DNA of 38,191 bases from Ruminococcus sp. Lineage in GTDB: Bacteria; Bacillota; Clostridia; Oscillospirales; Ruminococcaceae. Positions 26,511-34,792 of the stretch are shown here, one piece after another. Numbering within the stretch: the stretch's first letter is position 1; each line of letters begins with the position of its first letter. Where the stretch lies: contig JAFWWU010000055.1 in assembly GCA_017523285.1 (NCBI GenBank), positions 1-38,191 of the forward strand. The letters are read 5' to 3'. A program made the position numbers and the translations under genes. The notes under the pieces were generated by a model. That model had not been told where the DNA came from and ran no database searches. It saw only the letters and a list, made by a program, of their open reading frames with translations.

Positions 26511-27008
26511 ATGAATACACAAGGTAAGGTTTTTAAATATCCCGATAATGTCGATACCGATGTAATTATTCCTGCACGTTATCTTAATACTCCTGACGCA
26601 AACGAGCTTGCTCTGCACTGTATGGAGGATATAGACAAAGATTTTGTGAAGAAAGTCAGCAAGGGCGATATAATGGTAGCAGGCTGGAATTTCGGCTGTG
26701 GCTCTTCAAGAGAGCATGCTCCGCTTGTAATAAAAACATGTGGTACGGGTTGTGTTATTGCGAAAAGCTTTGCGAGAATTTTTTATCGTAACGCAATAAA
26801 TATCGGACTTCCTATTCTTGAATGTGAAGAGGCGGCAGAGGAAATAAATGCAGATGATGAAGTAAGTGTTAATTTTGATACAGGTGTTATTACTGATATT
26901 ACAACAGGAAAAAGCTATAAGGCACAGCCTTTTCCACCGTTTATTCAGAATATCATTAAAAGCGGCGGACTTCTTAATTCATTGAAAGAGGGTATGAGCA
27001 ATGATTAA
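26511..27008 (+). CDS. leuD: 3-isopropylmalate dehydratase small subunit
   Basis: 165 aa, the swivel domain of the aconitase fold: [14 protein letters not shown] at the start and the substrate-binding [12 protein letters not shown] loop at about residues 64-75. Forms the heterodimer with LeuC. It starts 3 bases after leuC, with AAGGAGG overlapping the leuC end, and overlaps leuB by 8 bases. Confidence 0.96.
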   Translation: MNTQGKVFKYPDNVDTDVIIPARYLNTPDANELALHCMEDIDKDFVKKVSKGDIMVAGWNFGCGSSREHAPLVIKTCGTGCVIAKSFARIFYRNAINIGLPILECEEAAEEINADDEVSVNFDTGVITDITTGKSYKAQPFPPFIQNIIKSGGLLNSLKEGMSND

Positions 27009-28062
27009 GAATATAGCAGTTATCCGTGGTGACGGAATCGGTCCTGAAATTACAGCGCAGGCAATCAGAGTTCTTGACAGAATTGCGGAGCTTTATGGAC
27101 ATACATTCAATTATACTGAAGTCGATATGGGTGGATGTGCCATTGATAAATATGGCGATCCGCTTCCTGAATCCGAGCTTGAAAAATGTCTTGCATCTGA
27201 TAGTGTACTTCTCGGAGCAGTAGGAGGCGAAAAGTGGAATAATGTTGAAGGAGATAAACGTCCTGAAAAAGGACTTTTAAGACTTCGTGCAGGAATGGGA
27301 GTTTATTCCAATAATCGTCCTGCAAAAATCTGGAAACAGCTTTCAGAGGCATCGCCTCTGAAAAAAGAAATAGTAGACAAAGGCATTGATTTTATTATCG
27401 TAAGAGAGCTTATCGGCGGAATATATTTCGGCGAGCATAAAACAGAGGGCAATACGGCAATTGATGTACTCAGATACAGCGAAGCGGAAATCGAGAGAAT
27501 TGGCAGAATAGGCTTTGAAACTGCAAGAAAACGCAATAAAAAGCTCTGTTCCGTAGAAAAGAGCAATGTTCTTGATTCAAGTCGTTTATGGAAAAAGGTT
27601 ATGCATCGTTTGGCAGAGGAATATTCTGATGTCGAGCTTTCGGATATGCTTGTTGATAACTGTGCTATGCAGATTGTAAAAAATCCTTCACAGTTTGATG
27701 TTATTGTTACTGAAAATATGTTCGGAGATATACTTTCAGACGAGGCTTCAATGATAACAGGCTCAATAGGAATGATTCCGTCATCAAGTCTTGGAGCGAC
27801 TGACTGTGGACTTTATGAGCCTATTCACGGCTCTGCTCCCGATATTGCAGGAAAGGATATTGCAAATCCTGTCGGAACTATTCTTTCAGCGGCAATGATG
27901 CTTCGTTTCAGCTTCAATATGCCAAAGGAGGCTGATGCGATTGAAGCGGCAGTTTCTGCTTATCTTGATGCAGGCTACCGAACTGCTGATATTATGAGCG
28001 AGGGAATGACACAAATAGGCTGCAGACAATGCGGCGATATTATTGTTTCCTGTTTGAAATAA
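27001..28062 (+). CDS. leuB: 3-isopropylmalate dehydrogenase
   Basis: A 353-aa NAD-dependent beta-decarboxylating dehydrogenase: [10 protein letters not shown] near the N-terminus, [18 protein letters not shown] with the substrate arginines, [16 protein letters not shown] with the metal aspartates, and [19 protein letters not shown] in the nucleotide site. Oxidises 3-isopropylmalate to the leucine 2-oxo acid precursor. Last gene of the operon, translationally coupled to leuD. The BCAA genes ilvBN, ilvC, ilvD and ilvE are not in this window. Confidence 0.96.
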   Translation: MIKNIAVIRGDGIGPEITAQAIRVLDRIAELYGHTFNYTEVDMGGCAIDKYGDPLPESELEKCLASDSVLLGAVGGEKWNNVEGDKRPEKGLLRLRAGMGVYSNNRPAKIWKQLSEASPLKKEIVDKGIDFIIVRELIGGIYFGEHKTEGNTAIDVLRYSEAEIERIGRIGFETARKRNKKLCSVEKSNVLDSSRLWKKVMHRLAEEYSDVELSDMLVDNCAMQIVKNPSQFDVIVTENMFGDILSDEASMITGSIGMIPSSSLGATDCGLYEPIHGSAPDIAGKDIANPVGTILSAAMMLRFSFNMPKEADAIEAAVSAYLDAGYRTADIMSEGMTQIGCRQCGDIIVSCLK

Positions 28063-28071
28063 AATAAATAA

Positions 28072-28115
28072 AAACCTCCATATTATGTACGATTAAGCAC
28101 ATAATATGGAGGTTT
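28072..28115. terminator. Strong hairpin terminator between leuB and the TetR gene
   Basis: A 17-bp perfect stem (28072-28088 with 28099-28115). T-rich ends on each side make it a plausible shared terminator for the two convergent units. Confidence 0.85.
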
Positions 28116-28154
28116 CTCTGTAAATTGCAAAAGTTTTTTTGAATTTCTCCTGAT

Positions 28155-28814
28155 TTATGAAAAAATCTTCTCTTCTACAAAGTGGCTGAACGCATCAAAT
28201 ACATAATTGCCTTTACTGCGGTAATCCATTAACATTACTTCATCGAGAGAATGCGTTCTGACAGCTTTTGGTACTTCATACAGTTTCAGGATAGCATCCA
28301 GAGAGCTTTTTACTCTCTGTTCAAATGTAATATTTTCTGTATTTTCCGTCATAAACATTGCATACTCAATACCTGATGCCACATTTTCTGCGAGAACAAA
28401 ATCTGTATCAGTCCAATCACGACAATATTTGCCGAATATCTGTTTTGTTCGAGCAACATCACCCTCACGGACAATCGCAAACGGGAGGGAATGAGTGTAT
28501 ACAGAAATTATCAAATCCTTTGCGTTAGGATTGTCTTCGCATACTGAAGCAATCATTGCAAGTTCATACAGATATGCCTGAAGCATATCCTGTTTATTTT
28601 CTTCCGTTTCCCATTGGAATTCAAACAGATTACGCACCAGTTCTGCAAGTATATGCTCTTTGGTAGGAAACCAGAATGTAATGTTTCCTGTGCTTATCTG
28701 TAACTCCTTGGCTATTGTAGTAATATACGAATCTGTATAGCCTTTTTCTAAAAAAAGCCTTGTAGCGCATTGCAGTATTTCATATTTTGTATTCTTTTTT
28801 GATTGCTTTGTCAT
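28155..28814 (-). CDS. TetR-family transcriptional regulator
   Basis: 219 aa from the ATG at 28814, which follows GGAGGT; the frame is open upstream but that portion lies in the promoter. The helix-turn-helix (about residues 8-55) reads LFLEKGYTDSYITTIAKEL then ISTGNITFWFPTKEHIL, the standard TetR pattern. The C-terminal ligand domain is not assignable. A dyad over its own -10 suggests autoregulation. No divergent target gene is obvious: the csoR promoter lies about 150 bp upstream and has its own operator. Confidence 0.9.
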   Translation of the reverse strand: MTKQSKKNTKYEILQCATRLFLEKGYTDSYITTIAKELQISTGNITFWFPTKEHILAELVRNLFEFQWETEENKQDMLQAYLYELAMIASVCEDNPNAKDLIISVYTHSLPFAIVREGDVARTKQIFGKYCRDWTDTDFVLAENVASGIEYAMFMTENTENITFEQRVKSSLDAILKLYEVPKAVRTHSLDEVMLMDYRSKGNYVFDAFSHFVEEKIFS

Positions 28815-28841
28815 TTTTATACCTCCATATTTGGTTAGCAG

Positions 28842-28857
28842 TGTTACAATTATAACA
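28842..28857. promoter_or_regulatory. Dyad operator over the TetR gene -10 box
   Basis: TGTTACAATTATAACA is an inverted repeat (TGTTA..TAACA) that contains the minus-strand -10 hexamer. A bound regulator would block RNA polymerase, the usual arrangement for an autorepressed TetR gene. Confidence 0.55.
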
Positions 28858-28877
28858 TTTTTCGACAAAAAAATCAA
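28849..28877 (-). promoter_or_regulatory. Promoter of the TetR gene
   Basis: Minus-strand TTGATT (28872-28877), a 17-base spacer and TATAAT (28849-28854). The spacer contains TTTGTCGAA (28861-28869 read on the minus strand), a match to the Spo0A box consensus. Confidence 0.7.
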
Positions 28878-29026
28878 TATTTTTTTGGAATTTTGTGTAA
28901 TTATACAATGAGTTTTGCTGATGATTAAAACAGGAAATACTTCTCTGTCAATAAAAAATCCGAAATAAATAGCCGGAATTAGCAGTAATGCTGTAATATT
29001 ATATTTATTCTTGCTTTACCTTCCTA

Positions 29027-29055
29027 TTGACATATAATCTCAGAAAGTGTATAAT
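29027..29055 (+). promoter_or_regulatory. Consensus promoter of the csoR-copA operon
   Basis: TTGACA (29027-29032), a 17-base spacer and TATAAT (29050-29055), followed directly by the CsoR operator. Confidence 0.88.
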
Positions 29056-29060
29056 AAAAA

Positions 29061-29075
29061 TACCCCCTATGGGTA
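29061..29075. promoter_or_regulatory. CsoR copper operator
   Basis: TACCCCCTATGGGTA has TACCC/GGGTA half-sites 5 bases apart, in the GC-rich style of known CsoR operators. It sits at the predicted transcription start, where apo-CsoR would block initiation until Cu(I) binds. Confidence 0.8.
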
Positions 29076-29091
29076 TGAGAGGAGGATGTTA

Positions 29092-29400
29092 ATGGTTGAT
29101 AAAAAATCCTGTGAATGCTGTTGCAAAACAACAAATCGCTCGGAAGAAGAACGAAAAAAACTGATTAATCGATTAAACAGAATTGAAGGGCAGATTCGCG
29201 GAATTCGTGGAATGGTGGAAAAAGATGTATACTGCACAGATATTCTGATTCAATCCGCCGCTGTAAATGCTGCTGTAAATGCATTCAATAAAGAACTGCT
29301 TGCAAGTCATATTCGTGGCTGTGTAGCGAGAGATATTCGTGACGGTAAGGATGATATAATCGATGAGTTGGTAGTAACTCTGCAAAAATTAATGAAATAA
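29092..29400 (+). CDS. csoR: CsoR-type copper-sensing repressor
   Basis: A 102-aa all-helical repressor. The Cu(I) ligands Cys48 (VYCTDIL), His73 and Cys77 (ASHIRGC) have the same spacing (25 and 4) as the Cys-His-Cys triad of characterised CsoR. The helix with LINRLNRIEGQIRGIRGMV is the family signature. An additional Cys cluster (CECCC, residues 7-11) at the N-terminus is not part of the canonical site. Start at 29092 after GGAGG. Autoregulated through the operator just upstream; copA follows 23 bases later. Confidence 0.95.
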   Translation: MVDKKSCECCCKTTNRSEEERKKLINRLNRIEGQIRGIRGMVEKDVYCTDILIQSAAVNAAVNAFNKELLASHIRGCVARDIRDGKDDIIDELVVTLQKLMK

Positions 29401-29423
29401 AGGGAGTTTTTATAAATAAAAAT

Positions 29424-31952
29424 ATGAAGCAATATACAATAATTGGTATGAGCTGTGCTGCCTGCACCGCAAGGATTGAAAAAGCGGTATCAGGTGTAAA
29501 AGGTGTAATTTCCTGTTCAGTCAGTCTGCTGACTCATTCAATGGGCGTTGAAGGCTCTGCCGATACTAATGAGATAATAGCGGCGATTCGCAACGCAGGA
29601 TATGACGCAATACCAAAAAATGAAAACGCAGAACAGCCAGCAAGTTTATCTGAGGATGATGAAATCTTGAAAGACAGAGAAACTCCTGTCCTGAAAAAAC
29701 GACTGATTGCTTCTATCGGATTTTTAATTGTGCTTATGTATATTTCTATGGGGCATACGATGTTTGGATGGCCTATGCCGTCCTTTTTTGAAAACAATCA
29801 TACGGCAATAGGAATTTTACAGCTGTTATTAACGGTTACAGTTATGATAATCAATCAGAAATTCTTTATAAGCGGATTTAAGAGTCTGTTGCATCGTTCT
29901 CCGAATATGGATACCTTAGTGGCATTAGGCTCTATGACTGCTTTCGGGTACAGCACATTCGCTCTGTTTGCAATGACTGATGCTCAGATAAAAGGAAATA
30001 CTTCTGCTGTAATGTCATATATGCATGATTTATATTTTGAATCTGCTGCAATGATTCTTGCATTGATAACTCTTGGAAAAATGCTGGAGGCACGTTCAAA
30101 AGGCAAAACAACAGACGCTCCGAAAAGTCTTATGAAGCTTTCTCCAAAGACTGCTGTTATCTGCCGTAATGGAACTGAAATAACAGTACCGATTGAAGAG
30201 GTAGCAATGGGAGATGTCTTTTTAGTTCGTCCTGGTGAGAATGTTCCTGTTGACGGAATTGTTATAGACGGAGAAAGTGCGGTAGATGAATCCACCCTTA
30301 CAGGCGAGAGTATACCCGTCGATAAAACAGCAGGAAATACAGTTTCCGCAGGAACGCTGAATCAATCAGGATTTTTACGCTGTGAAGCAACAAGAGTGGG
30401 CAAAGATACTACCCTATCCCAAATCATTCAGATGGTAAGTGACGCTGCTGCGACAAAAGCACCTATTACAAAGATTGCAGATAAAGTATCAGGGATATTT
30501 GTACCTGCAGTTATTACTATTGCTCTTATAACTATCGCAATATGGCTTATTCTCGGTCAATCGGTGGGGTTTGCTCTGACGCGGGGCATATCTGTGTTGG
30601 TAATAAGCTGTCCTTGTGCACTTGGACTTGCTACGCCTGTTGCTATTATGGTAGGTAATGGAATGGGGGCGAGAAATGGCATCCTCTTTAAGACTGCCGT
30701 ATCTTTAGAAACAACAGGAAAAGCACAGATTGTTGTATTCGATAAAACAGGAACGATTACACAGGGCGAACCGACGGTTACAGATATAATCCCATTAAAT
30801 AATATGAGCGAAGAGGAACTTTTGTTTACTGCTTATTCGCTTGAAAAGAAAAGCGAACATCCGCTGGCAAGGGCGATTAATCAGAAAGCGGAGCAAGAAG
30901 GATTAAAAGCCTGCGACGTTAAGCAATTCAAGGCTCTTGCAGGAAACGGACTTTCTGCCACACTTGATGATGATGTTCTTCTTGGTGGAAATTACAGATT
31001 TATCAGTGAGCAAATTACAGTTACAGATGAAATAAAAATCATATCCGAACAGCTTTCAGAGGAAGGCAAAACGCCGTTGTTTTTTGCACTTGGCGGAAAA
31101 CTTTGCGGAATTATTGCCGTTGCGGATACTATCAAAGAAGATAGTCCGAGAGCAATAGAGAAAATGAAAAACATGGGAATTCATGTGGTAATGCTGACAG
31201 GGGATAACGAGCGCACAGCTAAAGTTATCGGAGCAAATGCAGGTGTTGATGAAGTAATAGCAGGTGTATTGCCTGACGGAAAAGAAAAAGTAATCCGAAA
31301 ACTGCAGGAAAAAGGAACTGTAATTATGGTCGGTGATGGCGTCAACGATGCTCCTGCCCTTACAAGTGCGGATATTGGTATTGCTATCGGTGCAGGTGCA
31401 GATGTTGCAATTGATGCGGCAGATGTTGTGCTGATGAAAAGCCGTTTATCTGATGTTCCGGCTGCCATTCGTCTGAGTCGTGCAACGCTGAAAAACATTT
31501 ACGAAAATCTGTTTTGGGCGTTTATATATAACATTATCGGAATTCCATTGGCAGCAGGTGTATTTATCAGCATACTCGGCTGGCAGCTCAATCCTATGTT
31601 TGGCGCTGCGGCAATGAGCTTATCAAGCTTCTGCGTAGTTACTAATGCGCTGCGATTAAACCTCTTTAATATGTATGATTCAAAGCGTGATTACAAAATC
31701 AAAAACAAATTTAAAATAAAAATTGAAAAGGAGAATAAACCTATGGAAAAAACATTAAAAATTGAAGGAATGATGTGCGGACATTGTGAGATGCACGTCA
31801 AGAAAGCACTTGAGGCACTTGAAGGTGTAAAATCAGCAGAGCCAGATCATAAAACAGGAACTGCTGTTATAATAATGGAAAAAGAAATCTCCGATGATGT
31901 CTTAAAACAGATTATTTCGGAAGAAGGATATCAGGTAACTGATATTTTATAA
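29424..31952 (+). CDS. copA: Copper-exporting P1B-type ATPase fused to a CopZ-like domain
   Basis: 842 aa. N-terminal HMA domain with MSCAAC (Cys11, Cys14); membrane helices; actuator motif TGES (293-296); membrane copper site CPC (Cys396, Cys398); phosphorylation motif DKTGT (Asp440); SEHPLA in the nucleotide domain; GDGVNDAP in the P-domain. After the last helix and a basic linker (KNKFKIKIEKENK) a second HMA domain begins at Met774 with MMCGHC (Cys785, Cys788). That order is unusual, as metal-binding domains of CopA are normally N-terminal. Exports Cu(I) at ATP cost. The start ATG is about 17 bases after AGGGAG, which is long. Part of the csoR operon. Confidence 0.95.
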   Translation: MKQYTIIGMSCAACTARIEKAVSGVKGVISCSVSLLTHSMGVEGSADTNEIIAAIRNAGYDAIPKNENAEQPASLSEDDEILKDRETPVLKKRLIASIGFLIVLMYISMGHTMFGWPMPSFFENNHTAIGILQLLLTVTVMIINQKFFISGFKSLLHRSPNMDTLVALGSMTAFGYSTFALFAMTDAQIKGNTSAVMSYMHDLYFESAAMILALITLGKMLEARSKGKTTDAPKSLMKLSPKTAVICRNGTEITVPIEEVAMGDVFLVRPGENVPVDGIVIDGESAVDESTLTGESIPVDKTAGNTVSAGTLNQSGFLRCEATRVGKDTTLSQIIQMVSDAAATKAPITKIADKVSGIFVPAVITIALITIAIWLILGQSVGFALTRGISVLVISCPCALGLATPVAIMVGNGMGARNGILFKTAVSLETTGKAQIVVFDKTGTITQGEPTVTDIIPLNNMSEEELLFTAYSLEKKSEHPLARAINQKAEQEGLKACDVKQFKALAGNGLSATLDDDVLLGGNYRFISEQITVTDEIKIISEQLSEEGKTPLFFALGGKLCGIIAVADTIKEDSPRAIEKMKNMGIHVVMLTGDNERTAKVIGANAGVDEVIAGVLPDGKEKVIRKLQEKGTVIMVGDGVNDAPALTSADIGIAIGAGADVAIDAADVVLMKSRLSDVPAAIRLSRATLKNIYENLFWAFIYNIIGIPLAAGVFISILGWQLNPMFGAAAMSLSSFCVVTNALRLNLFNMYDSKRDYKIKNKFKIKIEKENKPMEKTLKIEGMMCGHCEMHVKKALEALEGVKSAEPDHKTGTAVIIMEKEISDDVLKQIISEEGYQVTDIL
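31743..31952 (+). CDS. copZ: CopZ-like copper chaperone, internal in-frame start within copA
   Basis: ATG 31743 lies in frame with copA, 9 bases after AAAAGGAG (31726-31733), a ribosome site as good as any in the window. Initiation here would give a free 69-aa HMA protein with MMCGHC, the size and fold of CopZ. So this stretch may be made both as the CopA C-terminus and as a soluble chaperone. The sequence does not show whether fusion, internal initiation or both occur in vivo. Confidence 0.6.
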   Translation: MEKTLKIEGMMCGHCEMHVKKALEALEGVKSAEPDHKTGTAVIIMEKEISDDVLKQIISEEGYQVTDIL

Positions 31953-32116
31953 ATGAAATATAGAGCAGTAATGAATAAGCATATGTATAAGTCACACCTT
32001 GTATGCAATGTAAATTTGTTGCCGGTTTAAATTGCATTAATAAATGAAAAATCCCTCGGAATATCGTGTTTGCGATAGGGAACAACATAAATCTAACCAA
32101 ACCGATTGGGCATAAG

Positions 32117-32156
32117 AAACCATGCAGTTTAATTGACTGCATGGTTTTGTTTTTAG
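32117..32156 (+). terminator. Intrinsic terminator downstream of copA
   Basis: A 12-bp perfect stem AAACCATGCAGT/ACTGCATGGTTT (32117-32128 with 32136-32147) is followed by TTTGTTTTT. Confidence 0.88.
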
Positions 32157-32268
32157 TATGCATCACGTATACAACTAAATGAACGTGAGTTTTTGTTAAA
32201 GTGATATCACAAATGACACTGTAAGACATAGCAAAATATTATATTGCTGACATCGACCAATCTAACAG

Positions 32269-32382
32269 TTACATCGACAGAAGTATAACCGCCAAGAGCA
32301 TTTTCATCACCAAGGAAGATTTCTTTAAACCTGTCAGCGAGTCAGCAACGACGATATCTCCTGCATCAGAGGGTAGCGTCAT
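32269..32382 (-). CDS. Possible 37-aa small protein or gene remnant
   Basis: A short open frame just downstream of the consensus promoter at 32420-32448. It encodes a polar N-terminus and a hydrophobic end (LVMKMLLAVILLSM). I see no good ribosome site. It could be a membrane microprotein, a pseudogene fragment or chance within a noncoding RNA. Confidence 0.2.
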   Translation of the reverse strand: MTLPSDAGDIVVADSLTGLKKSSLVMKMLLAVILLSM

Positions 32383-32419
32383 GTTATTGGAATTATATCC
32401 CAACTCTTTTATTAGCTTT

Positions 32420-32448
32420 ATTATATCGTAGATTGGGAACGATGTCAA
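32420..32448 (-). promoter_or_regulatory. Perfect-consensus leftward promoter without a clear gene
   Basis: On the minus strand TTGACA (32443-32448), a 17-base spacer and TATAAT (32420-32425). Transcripts would run left toward the hairpin at 32117-32147, predicting an RNA of about 300 nt. Confidence 0.65.
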
Positions 32449-32451
32449 GAA

Positions 32452-32898
32452 TTATAAAATCCTCTCATCAGAAATATTTATAACACTATTCCTTGAATTT
32501 ATGTTATTATAAAGCTCGTTTCCACTTTTGCCAAGATTTAATATAATGGTTTCCGCCATTGTAGCAATGAACTCTGAATTGGTCGGTGGATAATCAGCTT
32601 TTATATATGAACAACTAAATACTTCATGGTATATATTAAGTTCGTTTCCGCACCAAGCTGACTCTATTGATGTTTTAATTGCACTGTTAACACTTTTAGC
32701 GGTAATAGAGTATTTCTGTGCTATTGAAGATAACACGTCCTTGAAATTATAATCTGCAATCGAAGAATTTAAGTATATATAAATAGCTTCATTTGCATAA
32801 ACGAAACCTTTAAGTTTTGTCGTGAAGCCCAAATTCAATAGGTTTTCGGAGATGTGTTGCATTAAAGTATTTGTGTTTTGGGATATTTGTTTATTCAT
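32452..32898 (-). CDS. Stand-alone Spo0A C-terminal-type DNA-binding protein
   Basis: A 148-aa protein that matches the Spo0A effector domain over about residues 15-130. It has the KGFVYANEAIYIYL entry, the helix-turn-helix IAQKYSITAKSVNSAIKTSI followed by ESAW, and the PTNSEFIATMAETI motif nearly as in Spo0A. The receiver domain that normally precedes this is absent, so it cannot be switched by aspartate phosphorylation. It may constitutively bind 0A-type sites or compete with Spo0A. AAAGGAG lies 10 bases before the ATG. Separated from the upstream peptidase gene by a terminator-like hairpin. Confidence 0.83.
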   Translation of the reverse strand: MNKQISQNTNTLMQHISENLLNLGFTTKLKGFVYANEAIYIYLNSSIADYNFKDVLSSIAQKYSITAKSVNSAIKTSIESAWCGNELNIYHEVFSCSYIKADYPPTNSEFIATMAETIILNLGKSGNELYNNINSRNSVINISDERIL

Positions 32899-32966
32899 GT
32901 ATTCCTAGCTCCTTTACCATATATGAATTTATAAGTTCTGTCCTAATCATTGTGCTGGACAATTAT

Positions 32967-33004
32967 AAAGCTGACACACTCTGATTATAAAGTGTATCAG
33001 CTTT
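32967..33004 (-). terminator. Hairpin terminator of the ECF/dockerin operon
   Basis: A 14-bp stem with one mismatch (32967-32980 with 32991-33004), T-rich at the minus-strand end, 26 bases after the peptidase stop. Confidence 0.75.
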
Positions 33005-33029
33005 ATTAATATGAGGATAGAAATAATTT

Positions 33030-34778
33030 TTAATTTCCTGTTTGAGTATTAGCATAGTATTCAAGGATCAGCGAAGCGTCAGAAGCATCAACATTACCGT
33101 CACTGTTATAATCACCTAAATCTTCATTCACATAACTCCATACGTTTCCAGCCTGTACGTTAGCGTATCCCGCAAGAACAAGGGATGCATCAACTGCGTT
33201 GATATCGCCATCACAATTAACATCACCTTTTTTTACAATATTATCGAAATTTTCTCCTGTTGTAAAATATATTTTATCATTAAATTCGTCGTATTTCAAC
33301 ATTATATTATTATTTGAGGACATATTTATTGTTAATATTTGATTTGGATCATCGTTTGATAAATCCGATCTATATAAATCCATAAAACCATTAAATCCTT
33401 TATCCGTACATATTAAAACGCCTTGATCTGTTAATTGCATAGAAACTTCTCCTGCTGTAAATGCTTCTATTGAAATGTTATGATATGGCATATATGCATA
33501 ATCACTATTGCCTATAATCATATAAAATTTGCCTTTTTCCAAATCTTTATCCAGATGTGTGAATATACCTTTTTTCTCTTCAACATGTAATCTTGATAAA
33601 CTTTTCGATGTATTAGTTACATTTACACCCCATTTACCAAGATCACTAATCAATAAACCGAATCCACCATCATCATAAGAGGTTGAAGTAGTTTCTATTG
33701 TTACAGCGTCAGCTTCTCTATAATGTTCAAAATGATATTTTCCTGTTAATCGAGTAAGATAATTCTCTGTAAATCCTTCACATCCTTTATAAGGATAACC
33801 GTGATATTCTTCGATCTCATCATTTGTTGAAACTGTTAGATTGTATTCTGTTTCACGGAAATTGTCTATCTGTATCCTTTTAATATTTTCATATCTTGAA
33901 TCGTAAGAATTACTTGGATTTATATAACCTTTGTAATTGAATAAATCCATATCATTTCCTACATATGTTATATTAACGAACTCATCGTTGCTTCCGCACT
34001 CATATGCAGGGAAATAAAACTCGTTTGTCTTGGAATTGATATATATACATGCTTTTTCCTTGAATCCAACACCAATGGTTTTGTCATTTTCGTCAACACA
34101 GTTACTATCCAAAGTCAAAATACATTTATCAAACTTCATATTATCGTAAGTCCAATTGCCATCGGCTATACCTATTCCAACAATAGCGTGTCCGGCAACA
34201 AGGTTATCATTTTGAGCTTCAACTTTAATATTTATCATAAAATATTTATTTTCTCTCATTGCGTTTTCACTATAAGTAATAAGATCGTTTATTATTTCTT
34301 CTCGCGAATGTGAGCAATAATATTCAAACAATGCATATTGCTGTAAATTGAATAACTGCATAAAAGAATAATACGCAAGAATGCCGTTTATATCACTATT
34401 AAAGTTTATCTGATCAAGAGTTTCAGCGCCCTCTTGAATATTTGACGGAGAAATGACACCATTATGTGTAAGTATTTGAAGAACGGACATACCATAGCAA
34501 ACTCCGTTAAGCGGACCGCTATAAGATACTCCTGCTTGCCCTAACATTTCAGCAATTTTATCATTACCCTCTGTTACTACATAATTTGGGAAATTAAAAT
34601 GATCAGTATCAGCTCCAAGTGAAGTGGCAAGTGCATTCAGGTCAGGATTTGAAGATTCAGATTCCATAACAATACTTGTTCCGTTTGAATTTTCTCCTGT
34701 TTCTGCAGATAAAATAAGCGGATTAATAGCAGTAAGCATTAGGCTTAATGCACATAATGTTGATATTAATTTTTTCAT
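33030..34778 (-). CDS. Dockerin-bearing papain-like cysteine peptidase
   Basis: 582 aa from ATG 34778, which follows AAAAGGAG; the frame extends 6 codons further without a ribosome site. Signal peptide at about residues 1-25. The N-terminal half has a papain-like pattern: Cys94 in NGVCYGMSVLQIL, His197 in VAGHAIVGIGIAD and Asn226 in LTLDSN, a plausible catalytic triad. A beta-rich region of unknown function follows. The C-terminus (about 517-582) is a dockerin with two clear calcium repeats, DVNCDGDINAVD and DYNSDGNVDASD. It is thus predicted to be a secreted protease carried on a cellulosome or surface scaffold. Last gene of the ECF sigma operon. The protease call rests on motif order and is unproven. 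Confidence 0.8.
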   Translation of the reverse strand: MKKLISTLCALSLMLTAINPLILSAETGENSNGTSIVMESESSNPDLNALATSLGADTDHFNFPNYVVTEGNDKIAEMLGQAGVSYSGPLNGVCYGMSVLQILTHNGVISPSNIQEGAETLDQINFNSDINGILAYYSFMQLFNLQQYALFEYYCSHSREEIINDLITYSENAMRENKYFMINIKVEAQNDNLVAGHAIVGIGIADGNWTYDNMKFDKCILTLDSNCVDENDKTIGVGFKEKACIYINSKTNEFYFPAYECGSNDEFVNITYVGNDMDLFNYKGYINPSNSYDSRYENIKRIQIDNFRETEYNLTVSTNDEIEEYHGYPYKGCEGFTENYLTRLTGKYHFEHYREADAVTIETTSTSYDDGGFGLLISDLGKWGVNVTNTSKSLSRLHVEEKKGIFTHLDKDLEKGKFYMIIGNSDYAYMPYHNISIEAFTAGEVSMQLTDQGVLICTDKGFNGFMDLYRSDLSNDDPNQILTINMSSNNNIMLKYDEFNDKIYFTTGENFDNIVKKGDVNCDGDINAVDASLVLAGYANVQAGNVWSYVNEDLGDYNSDGNVDASDASLILEYYANTQTGN

Positions 34779-34792
34779 AATGATACTCCTTT

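Larger units (their letters stand above)
31953..32451. other. Intergenic region after the copper operon
   Basis: About 500 bp without a convincing gene. It holds a terminator (32117-32147), a perfect leftward promoter (32420-32448) and a weak short ORF. The translated frames near 32270-32430 on the minus strand look like interrupted coding sequence (a readable stretch continues only after a frame change), so a gene remnant is possible. Confidence 0.5.
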
